From: an uncultured Clostridia bacterium
GTDB taxonomy: Bacteria > Bacillota > Clostridia > Christensenellales > UBA1242
Assembly: GCA_944349615.1 (NCBI GenBank)
Contig: CALVNK010000006.1
Span: 1-32,553, forward strand
Direction: 5' to 3'
DNA: 32,553 nucleotides
Made by a program: the position numbers and the translations under genes. Shown here piece by piece: positions 25,556 through 32,553 of the stretch (positions are counted from its first letter, which is position 1; every line of letters begins with the position of its first letter). The notes beneath the pieces were generated by a model. The model was not told where the DNA came from and made no database searches. It was given only the letters and a program-made list of their open reading frames with translations.

Positions 25556-28500
25556 ATGAAAGATTTTGCGCATTTGCACTTGCATACAGAATTTAGCTTG
25601 CTTGATGGACTTGCAAGGATAAATAAACTTGTCGATATTGTCAAAGAGCGTGGCTGGAAGGCAGTTGCAATTACTGATCATGGCAATATGTATGGCGTTA
25701 TAAAGTTTTTTGAGGCGTGCGTTACAAATGGCATAAAGCCTATAATTGGCGAGGAGTTTTATATCTGTCATGATATGAAATCGAGAACGAATAGAGATGA
25801 CACAGGTCATCTTATTTTGCTTGCAAAAAACAATACGGGCTATCAAAATCTTTTAAAACTATCATCCTTTGCATATCTTGACGGAATGTATTATAAACCT
25901 AGAATTGATTATAAATTGCTTGAACAACACAGTGAAGGGGTAATATGTCTTTCTGCCTGTATTGCTGGTCACATTCCTCAATATATTTTAAAAAGACAGT
26001 TTGACGAGGCTGATAAACTTGCACTTAAACTGAAAGAAATCTTTAAAGACGATTTTTACCTTGAAATACAAAATCACGGTTTGCCTGAAGAAAAAGAGGT
26101 GCTTTTAGAGCTTACTAAGATGAGCGAAAGGTTATCTATTCCACTTGTTGCAACAAATGACGTTCACTATTTAAATAAGGAAGATGCCGAACTTCAAGAT
26201 GTACTTATGTGCGTGCAGATGCAAAAGACGATTGACGACCCTGACCGAATGAAGTTTTCAACCGATGAATTTTATCTTAAAACTTACGATGAAATGCTCG
26301 AGGCTTTGCCGGGATATGAAGAAGCGCTTGATAGAACAATAGAAATTGCAGAGAAATGTAATATTACTATAAGGACAAAATCATTACGCGAGATTGCTGA
26401 AGGAGGCAACGAAAACATTCCTAAAGAAGATTGTCTAGCTGCTACCGAGAACTTTATTCCAAAGTTTGTGCCAGACACAGGCGAAACCACCTATGAATTT
26501 TTGTCAAGGCTTGCGTGGGAAGGGCTTAGGAGAAATTATAAAACTGTTCCTAGGGAATATGAAGACAGGCTAAAGATGGAACTTGAAACCATCAACAAAC
26601 TTGGATATGTAGAATACTTCCTTGTCGTCTATGACTATATCAATTTTGCTCGCAATAATGGCATACCTGTTGGGCCGGGGCGTGGCTCTGGTGCGGGCAG
26701 TTTAGTTGCGTATTGTACAGGCATCACGCAAGTAGATCCGATGAAGTATGACTTATTCTTTGATAGGTTTATAAATCCTGAGCGTGTGTCCATGCCTGAC
26801 TTCGATGTCGATTTCTGTATGGATAGAAGGCGTGAGGTCATTGAATATGCGAAGCGTAGATATGGTGCTGATCATGTAACAAATATCGTCACATTTGGAA
26901 ACATGCAAGCGAAAAATGCTATAAAGGATGTCGCACGCGTGTTGCGTTTTCCATATTCAGAAGTTGACAAGATCACCAAGGAAATCCCTGGCAAACCTGT
27001 CAAGAAACCGCCAGTACTCAAATATTATTTCGGCACTACTGGAAAAGATGAGGATAAACAATATATCATTCCAGAACTCCGCGCACTCTATGATGAAGAT
27101 CAGCAGGTGCGAAAGATTATTGATATGGCTATCAAGCTTGAAGGTGTTCCGAGAAATGTATCTATGCACGCTGCAGGAGTACTCATTGCTCCGAATCCTG
27201 TCTTTGATCATGTTCCAATGGCTAAGAGTGGAGAAGATGAAATTACTCAATTCGATATGACCGAACTTGAGCATTTAGGACTTTTGAAATTCGACTTCCT
27301 TGGCTTGCGTACTCTGACCGATATACAAAAAGCGATAAATTATGTCAAGCAGATACACGGAGTTGAAATAGATTTCAGCAAGATGAGCTATGATGATCCT
27401 AAGGTATTCGAACTAATCTCGTCTGGCAATACTGAAGCTGTCTTCCAACTTGAAAGTGGCGGTATGAAGAAGTTCATGATGGATCTTCAACCATCTTCTC
27501 TCGAAGATATCATAGCGGGTATTTCGCTTTATCGTCCAGGACCTATGGATTTCATTCCGAAATTTATAAAAGGCAAGAAAGAACCTGAGAGCATAGAGTA
27601 TGAAGATCATTGTCTTATTCCTATTTTAAGCAATACTTACGGCTGTATTATCTATCAAGAGCAGGTTATGAAGATATTTCAGGTTATGGCGGGCTTTAGT
27701 CTTGGCGGGGCTGATAATGTGCGCAGAATTATGTCTAAGAAAAAGCCTGAAAAACTCCCACCTGAAAAAGAAAAGTTTATCTACGGAAAGAAAGATCCTC
27801 AAGGCATTAGGGATATTCCAGGTGCACTGAAACTTGGTCATGATAAAAAAGTTGCTGAAAAAGTGTTTGACCAGATGGCAAAATTTGCAGGTTATGCATT
27901 TAACAAATCTCATGCTGCAGCTTATGCCTATATCTCCTACCAAACTGCCTATCTTAAGACATATTACGAGATAGAATATTTGACCGCAGTTCTAAATAAT
28001 AAAATCACAAACGCTGATGCAGTGCGCAAGTATACCAACTATGTACGCAAAGAAGGCTTTGAAATTTATCCTCCCGATATCAATAAGTCATATACTGAAT
28101 TTACAGTAGAAAATGGTAATATGCGATTTGGGCTTGGTGGTATAAAACATGTGGGTACAGGGCTTATTGATATCATAGTTGAAGAGCGCGAAAAAAATGG
28201 AGATTTTAAAAGCATTGAAGACTTTATTAAGAGAATTAATTCCAACTCACTCAACAAAAAATCTATGGAAAGTTTGATTTTGAGTGGCGCTTTTGATAGA
28301 TTTGGTCTTTATAGAAGTCAACTGATGGCTATTTTTCCTCATTATATGGATATGGTAAATTATGATAGAAAAACAAAGGCTAGCGGACAATTTTCAATGT
28401 TTGACACATTTGAAGATGTAACATCATCTGTCAACAGTATTGAAATACCTAATATTAAAGAATATAACAAAGAAAGTCTTTTAAAATTTGAAAAGGAATA

Positions 28501-29182
28501 TGTAGGCATATATCTTTCAGGTCATCCCCTTGATGACTATCTAAAAAAATATGATCAATTTAATTTTACTTCTGATATGATTGCTGATATGCAAGGCGAT
28601 GACGAAATGTTTGATCAGGATGACGAAGAAGGTGAAAACGGACAGGGTGGTTTCTACCAAGATCAAGAAAGTGATAATCCTTCTCCAGTTTACGATGGTC
28701 AACAGGTTACATGTGGTGGCATAATAACAAACATCAAAAAGATTGCAACTAAAACAGGGACCATGGCGTTTATAACAATAGAAGATATCAATGGTACATT
28801 TGATGCAATGTTGTTTAATAAAAACTTTGCCAAATTTAGAGATTTAATTGTTGAGGATAATTTGATTACAATTAAGGGAAAGGTTTCTATTAGAGATGGA
28901 AAAGCGCCTGTAATCGTTGCAGAAAATATCTTTTTATGGGAAAAACCTGAAGAAAAAATAGTGGATACTCGAAAACTTTATCTTAGATTTAATACAAAAG
29001 ATTTAGACCTTTATAATAAGATAAAACAAATTACATCATCTTATCCAGGTGAAAGCAATGTGATCATAAAGTGTACTGATAGTGGCAGTGCATTTGCTTT
29101 CTCAATCAAAGTAGATTTAAATAACTATTTACTAAACGAACTAATTGGCTTGCTTGGTGAAACAAATGTGGTGGTGAAATAA
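25556..29182 (+). CDS. dnaE: DNA polymerase III alpha subunit DnaE
   Basis: Replicative C-family polymerase of the DnaE type. It has 1208 residues. The N-terminal PHP domain is 1-270 (HLHLHTEFS 6-14, TDHGNM 40-45, NDVHYL 201-206). The catalytic palm has PGRGSGAGS (374-382) and the aspartate motif PDFDVDF (414-420). A helix-hairpin-helix lies near 830-900, and the OB-fold (about 1045-1090) contains TKTGTMAFITIEDINGTFDA. An acidic, low-complexity linker (about 1018-1040) precedes the OB-fold. ATG 25556 follows AGGAG. In many Clostridia, DnaE works alongside PolC; PolC is not in this window. Confidence 0.98.
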   Translation: MKDFAHLHLHTEFSLLDGLARINKLVDIVKERGWKAVAITDHGNMYGVIKFFEACVTNGIKPIIGEEFYICHDMKSRTNRDDTGHLILLAKNNTGYQNLLKLSSFAYLDGMYYKPRIDYKLLEQHSEGVICLSACIAGHIPQYILKRQFDEADKLALKLKEIFKDDFYLEIQNHGLPEEKEVLLELTKMSERLSIPLVATNDVHYLNKEDAELQDVLMCVQMQKTIDDPDRMKFSTDEFYLKTYDEMLEALPGYEEALDRTIEIAEKCNITIRTKSLREIAEGGNENIPKEDCLAATENFIPKFVPDTGETTYEFLSRLAWEGLRRNYKTVPREYEDRLKMELETINKLGYVEYFLVVYDYINFARNNGIPVGPGRGSGAGSLVAYCTGITQVDPMKYDLFFDRFINPERVSMPDFDVDFCMDRRREVIEYAKRRYGADHVTNIVTFGNMQAKNAIKDVARVLRFPYSEVDKITKEIPGKPVKKPPVLKYYFGTTGKDEDKQYIIPELRALYDEDQQVRKIIDMAIKLEGVPRNVSMHAAGVLIAPNPVFDHVPMAKSGEDEITQFDMTELEHLGLLKFDFLGLRTLTDIQKAINYVKQIHGVEIDFSKMSYDDPKVFELISSGNTEAVFQLESGGMKKFMMDLQPSSLEDIIAGISLYRPGPMDFIPKFIKGKKEPESIEYEDHCLIPILSNTYGCIIYQEQVMKIFQVMAGFSLGGADNVRRIMSKKKPEKLPPEKEKFIYGKKDPQGIRDIPGALKLGHDKKVAEKVFDQMAKFAGYAFNKSHAAAYAYISYQTAYLKTYYEIEYLTAVLNNKITNADAVRKYTNYVRKEGFEIYPPDINKSYTEFTVENGNMRFGLGGIKHVGTGLIDIIVEEREKNGDFKSIEDFIKRINSNSLNKKSMESLILSGAFDRFGLYRSQLMAIFPHYMDMVNYDRKTKASGQFSMFDTFEDVTSSVNSIEIPNIKEYNKESLLKFEKEYVGIYLSGHPLDDYLKKYDQFNFTSDMIADMQGDDEMFDQDDEEGENGQGGFYQDQESDNPSPVYDGQQVTCGGIITNIKKIATKTGTMAFITIEDINGTFDAMLFNKNFAKFRDLIVEDNLITIKGKVSIRDGKAPVIVAENIFLWEKPEEKIVDTRKLYLRFNTKDLDLYNKIKQITSSYPGESNVIIKCTDSGSAFAFSIKVDLNNYLLNELIGLLGETNVVVK

Positions 29183-29219
29183 TAAAAAATCTATGGAGTT
29201 TTAATTTTGATGATTTAGG

Positions 29220-29311
29220 GCTCGCAAGCATATTTTAGCGCAAAAATGCGCTAAAAGCATTGTTTTTAGCATAAAAACAATGAAAAATTATAAATTTTTA
29301 TGCTTGCAAGC
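29220..29311. repeat. Cloverleaf-like nested inverted repeat
   Basis: An outer 12-base stem pairs GCTCGCAAGCAT (29220-29231) with ATGCTTGCAAGC (29300-29311, one G-U). It encloses three abutting perfect hairpins: TTTTAGCGCA-AAAA-TGCGCTAAAA (29233-29256), CATTGTTTTT-AGCAT-AAAAACAATG (29258-29282) and AAAAATT-ATA-AATTTTT (29283-29299). Only two bases at the junction are unpaired. It has no terminator T-tract. The layout resembles the three-arm units at 77-151 and 23415-23486 but the sequence differs. Confidence 0.8.
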
Positions 29312-29380
29312 CTGTTCAAACTCAAACTGTATTCTAAAGTTATACCAACAGAATTTCAAACTTTTAAAAGGGGAGTTTTT

Positions 29381-30241
29381 ATGAAGATTTTAGTTTTGAC
29401 AAGCGGTGGTGATGCGCCGGGCATGAATCAAACGATATACCAGCTTAAAAAGTCTTTTAAAGATGATTTATATGCAAGCCTTGAAGGCTTTAAAGGTTTG
29501 ATTAATGGAAAAATTGTCAAAGTGCCAGATTGTAGAAAAGAAAAAAATAAGTCGGGAAGTATAATCTTTTCCTCAAGGTGTCCAGAGTTTGCCACACGTG
29601 AAGGTTTTAGTAAAGCTCTTGAGAATGCAAAAAAGTTTGACTATATCATTGTGCTTGGTGGTAATGGGTCATATAAGGGGTGTAAGGAGTTAAATGAAAA
29701 TGGCGTAAAAACCGTCTTTATTCCATCCACTATTGACAATGATGTCGACATAAGCGAGTATAGCCAAGGGTTTGATAGTGCAGTATCAGCTTGTGAATTT
29801 TATATCAAAAACAGTATGCCTTCTATGCAAGCATTTAATAGATGTGCAATCTTTGAGGTTATGGGAAGAAAATGCGATAAAATAGCAAAAGAAACATTTT
29901 TAAGAGTTAAAGGTGACTACTTAATAGCAAATGAAGAAAATCTAGAATACGACAAAATATCAAGGCTTATTTTAGATAATCACAAACAACATAGGGCATC
30001 CTCAATAATTTTGCGTGAAAATATAGTAAAAATTGAGGAATTTAAATCAAAATTATCAAAATTATGTCCTGAAGTTGAAATTAAAACAATTATTATAGGG
30101 TATATTCAAAGGGGAATTGGTCCTACAAAGAAAGAACTAAAAATATCTAAGCAATTTGCTCGTTATGCGATTTGGGCAATTAAAGCAGGTCGTGAAGGCA
30201 CAGCAATAGTCGTTCAAAATAATAAAGTAACAGCTATCTAA
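29381..30241 (+). CDS. Divergent 6-phosphofructokinase homologue
   Basis: A 286-residue PfkA-family protein, about 30 residues shorter than PfkA at the C-terminus. Conserved are the N-terminal ATP loop TSGGDAPGMN (7-16), SRCPEF (65-70), the catalytic TIDND with D119 (117-121), R154, MGR (161-163) and IQRG with R244. Changed are GGDGS to GGNGS (N95, replacing the aspartate near Mg-ATP) and GHIQRG to GYIQRG (Y241). The start is ATG 29381 behind AAAAGGGGAG. A dnaE-pfkA order is common in Clostridia. Activity is uncertain; it may be a weak, PPi-dependent or regulatory paralogue. Confidence 0.85.
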   Translation: MKILVLTSGGDAPGMNQTIYQLKKSFKDDLYASLEGFKGLINGKIVKVPDCRKEKNKSGSIIFSSRCPEFATREGFSKALENAKKFDYIIVLGGNGSYKGCKELNENGVKTVFIPSTIDNDVDISEYSQGFDSAVSACEFYIKNSMPSMQAFNRCAIFEVMGRKCDKIAKETFLRVKGDYLIANEENLEYDKISRLILDNHKQHRASSIILRENIVKIEEFKSKLSKLCPEVEIKTIIIGYIQRGIGPTKKELKISKQFARYAIWAIKAGREGTAIVVQNNKVTAI

Positions 30242-30268
30242 TAAATATGGTTCAGCATGGCATGAAAT

Positions 30269-30293
30269 AAAAACGAGTAAAATCGTTTTTTTT
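30269..30293 (+). terminator. Terminator of the phosphofructokinase-like gene
   Basis: AAAACGA pairs with TCGTTTT across a GTAAAA loop (30270-30289) and runs into a tract of T up to 30293. Confidence 0.85.
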
Positions 30294-30318
30294 GTTACAA
30301 AGATAAAAAACACAAATT

Positions 30319-30338
30319 TTTCGACAAATTTCGACAAA
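30319..30338. promoter_or_regulatory. Tandem Spo0A-box-like operator
   Basis: Two immediately adjacent copies of TTTCGACAAA (30319-30328, 30329-30338), one helical turn apart. Each is the reverse complement of TTTGTCGAAA, which matches the described Spo0A box core TTTGTCGAA. They end five bases before the -35 of the following promoter. Confidence 0.5.
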
Positions 30339-30342
30339 ATAT

Positions 30343-30371
30343 TTGACAATGACGAAACTAATATTTAAAAT
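30343..30371 (+). promoter_or_regulatory. Promoter of the lipoprotein gene at 30408
   Basis: TTGACA (30343-30348), a 17-base spacer and TAAAAT (30366-30371), directly downstream of the tandem 10-mers. Confidence 0.85.
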
Positions 30372-30407
30372 CTATTTTTATATTCATGTATTTACGAGGA
30401 GTTTTTT

Positions 30408-32183
30408 GTGAAGAGACTTAGATACTTACTTTTGGTTTTAATGTTTTTCCCATTACTTGGGTTTATTGGTTGTGGCAGTCAGGAATTAGTCATCGATCAG
30501 GTCGTATGGCTTTACGATATTGGTCAAGAAATTGGACATGATGATTTTAGTGTTAATCTAATCAATGGTGATGAATATGTCTTGCTTGATGACTATTCTT
30601 CTAATGATAATTTTAATAGTAGTAAAGAAGGCATATACAATATTGAAATTGAATATGCTTCCTTATCTGCAATTGCTTCTATCGTTGTAATTGATTTCGA
30701 TAGATTTAATTTGTATGCCGGTCAGTCTTTAGGCGATATTATCTTGCCTGAAAATATTTACTTTGAAAATCCAACTAAAACATATAGTGCTCCTGGCAAA
30801 TATACCGAAAAGTTATCTTTTAATAACGATGGTATTGTCAAACAGGCGTCTGTCCAAATTGAGGTGTCACAAAATCAAAATGAATGGATAGTTTATCCTA
30901 CTATAGAAGATTGGACTTATGGAGAAAGTCCAGCAGTTGTCAATGCACAAAGCAAGTATGGAGAGATCGTCTACAGCTATTATACTGTAGAAAATGTCTT
31001 ACTCAAAAATATTCCAACCCAAACAGGAGAATATTATCTTAAAGCAGAGGTGAATGGTACTGATAGCTACACCTCCCTTTCAGCTAAGGTTCCTTTTGAA
31101 ATTAAAAAAGCGGATGTTACAATAGCTCCGCTTACTAATCTAGTTACAAAGATATATGATTCGTCATTTGAATATACAGGTGATATACTATCTTTGATGG
31201 AATTCTCGTCTACAGTAGATTGCTTAGACTATATAAAACCTGTTGACGCCTACTTTGCAAACGATAACTATGAGAAAGATTGCAATGTCGGAGAAAAAAT
31301 TCTAATTATTGAACTTGATCTGTTAGATAGCAAAAATTTAACTTTTTCAGGCAAAAATTCAACAATTATCGAATTAAAAGCAGAAATTATTCCACTTTCC
31401 GCTGATATTCTTTCAAACCCAACACCATCTTTGGCTGTCTATGGTCAAGAATTATCATCTGTCACTTTAACCGATGGCGTGGTTAAAACTTATCTTTATC
31501 AAAACTCACAACTAGCCTATTGTCAAATTGATGGAAGATGGTCTTTCAAAAATTCAACAGATATTTTAAAAGATAGTGGAAAATATGACATAATCTTTAT
31601 ACCTACAGACAAAAATATTGAATCAATAGAAACACAAATATATTTGGATGTTACCGTCAATCTTGATATTGATGTATCAATAGATGGTGCAGAATGTTCA
31701 TATACTCAACAAGCTAATGAGATATATATTGAAATTCCTGCAGGAAGCTCAATATGCGAAATATCTTTCAATGAACTTGAAGGAATATCCTGTAGTTACA
31801 CAGTATACTACGATGAATTAGTACAAGAAAGTAATTCAAACTATGAGGATTATATTGTATATACCGTTGATTTTGAAAATATCAATCAGATGATTATAAA
31901 GGTAAACCTCACCGGCGATAGGACAGCAGAATTTACAATCATTATACAACTTGAACAAATTGTCGTCATGAAAGTAAATGGAGAGCAACAATCCTTTAAT
32001 TATACTGTAAAAGTGGGAGATAGACTAACATTTGAAACCAAGGAAGGAACAAGCCTGTATATAGATGGTGAGGAAATCAATGGCGAATACATAGTACCAG
32101 AATACTACAAAGGAATCTCTATATATCTAGAGGCCTATGATATATATGGCATGTATTATTTCTTCTTTATAAATGTAGAATAA
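30408..32183 (+). CDS. Secreted lipoprotein with MBG/Ig-like beta domains
   Basis: A 591-residue surface lipoprotein. The signal peptide MKRLRYLLLVLMFFPLLGFI is followed by a lipobox GC with C22 as the acylated residue. The exported part is beta-rich: an Ig-like region (about 25-160), a repeat with W-x-YG and the NIPTQTGEYYLKAEVNGTDSY pattern (about 165-230), then an MBG/YDG-like domain starting KADVTIAPLTNLVTKIYDSS (about 230-325), and further domains to the end. There are no C-terminal anchor, transmembrane helix or catalytic motifs. The start is GTG 30408, six bases after GAGGAG. It probably has a cell-surface binding or structural role. Confidence 0.85.
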   Translation: MKRLRYLLLVLMFFPLLGFIGCGSQELVIDQVVWLYDIGQEIGHDDFSVNLINGDEYVLLDDYSSNDNFNSSKEGIYNIEIEYASLSAIASIVVIDFDRFNLYAGQSLGDIILPENIYFENPTKTYSAPGKYTEKLSFNNDGIVKQASVQIEVSQNQNEWIVYPTIEDWTYGESPAVVNAQSKYGEIVYSYYTVENVLLKNIPTQTGEYYLKAEVNGTDSYTSLSAKVPFEIKKADVTIAPLTNLVTKIYDSSFEYTGDILSLMEFSSTVDCLDYIKPVDAYFANDNYEKDCNVGEKILIIELDLLDSKNLTFSGKNSTIIELKAEIIPLSADILSNPTPSLAVYGQELSSVTLTDGVVKTYLYQNSQLAYCQIDGRWSFKNSTDILKDSGKYDIIFIPTDKNIESIETQIYLDVTVNLDIDVSIDGAECSYTQQANEIYIEIPAGSSICEISFNELEGISCSYTVYYDELVQESNSNYEDYIVYTVDFENINQMIIKVNLTGDRTAEFTIIIQLEQIVVMKVNGEQQSFNYTVKVGDRLTFETKEGTSLYIDGEEINGEYIVPEYYKGISIYLEAYDIYGMYYFFFINVE

Positions 32184-32282
32184 AATTATTTCACTTTTTG
32201 TTTTTCTTTATTCTTTTGGAAAATAATTGTTTTCATTATATAAATAATTCATTATGTTAAATCTCGGGTAGGCAATAAAAAA

Positions 32283-32305
32283 AGTACTATGATAATCATA
32301 GTACT
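32283..32305. terminator. Terminator-type hairpin abutting the second mobile element copy
   Basis: AGTACTATGA-TAA-TCATAGTACT (32283-32305) is a 10-base-pair hairpin preceded by an A-tract. The T-tract expected after it is missing because the mobile element begins at 32306. It is the expected terminator of the 30408 lipoprotein gene. Confidence 0.75.
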
Positions 32306-32553
32306 CAGACTGTAGACAAACGGCGCGACCGAAAAATTATTTATAATTTTTCTTGCATCGTATCGTCAAAGGCTACGCTTATGTCAAGTTGTTAAAACAA
32401 CTTAGACTTTAACGCTCGCCTTTTCCTCTCCCCATAAATGCAAAAGCATTTACAGGGTACCCCAAAATAAAACGCTCAAAACCAGTCATTTAGGTATACT
32501 AAACTCCTGGCTTGCGTCACAAACTACGCTCAAGCGAAAATTACTTTGTAATT
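32306..32553. mobile_element. Mobile element, second copy, truncated by the window end
   Basis: Bases 32306-32513 are 98.6% identical (205/208, no gaps) to 21643-21850. After 32513 the sequence differs completely (GCGTCACAAAC and onward), so the right part is variable or replaced. The left end abuts the base of a terminator hairpin exactly as in the first copy. The right end and flank lie outside the window. Confidence 0.85.

Overview
The window is a low-GC bacterial chromosome segment in which every supported gene lies on the + strand. Shine-Dalgarno sites of the AGGAGG type, promoters of the TTGACA/TATAAT type, UGA used as a stop codon, a YqzL-RecO pair, a zinc-type S14, the KOW-protein/infA/rpmJ order after map, an L17 with internal insertions and a PHP-WhiA-DnaE-Pfk cluster together point to a Bacillota lineage, most likely an uncultured Clostridia. 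The exact order cannot be fixed from this sequence.

Layout. 1-160: structured repeat, copy 1. 572-647: tRNA-Val(UAC) with its own promoter and terminator. 930-1064: possible small protein. 1356-2235: YqzL-like protein and RecO, nearly overlapping. 2425-4257: membrane-anchored BspA-type leucine-rich-repeat surface protein. 4536-4876: promoter and long, GC-richer leader of the ribosomal protein operon, with a candidate leader peptide. 4877-21127: merged S10-spc-alpha cluster (rpsJ to rplQ, with secY, adk, map, a KOW protein, infA, rpmJ and rpoA), closed by a strong terminator. 21248-21594: small lipoprotein whose best start needs a -1 frameshift. 21643-21913: a 271-bp non-coding mobile element flanked by a duplicated terminator hairpin. 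22019-23342: dtd and an orphan protein. 23361-23576: structured repeat, copy 2 plus a related unit. 23749-30241: PHP hydrolase, WhiA, DnaE, a cloverleaf-like inverted repeat and a divergent phosphofructokinase. 30408-32183: secreted lipoprotein with MBG/Ig-like domains behind a promoter carrying tandem Spo0A-box-like repeats. 32306-32553: second, partial copy of the mobile element, again abutting a terminator hairpin.

The core is an ordinary translation/transcription/secretion operon: ribosomal proteins, RNA polymerase alpha, IF-1, the SecY channel, adenylate kinase and methionine aminopeptidase. The unusual material is mostly non-coding. It comprises (i) a dispersed structured repeat with compensatory base changes between copies, (ii) a small transposon-like element that sits against terminator hairpins, (iii) cloverleaf and stacked inverted repeats in other gaps, (iv) the S10 leader, and (v) a possible -1 frameshift signal. 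Protein oddities are a roughly 130-residue Lys/Ala/Ser tail on L24 and an altered active site in the phosphofructokinase homologue.
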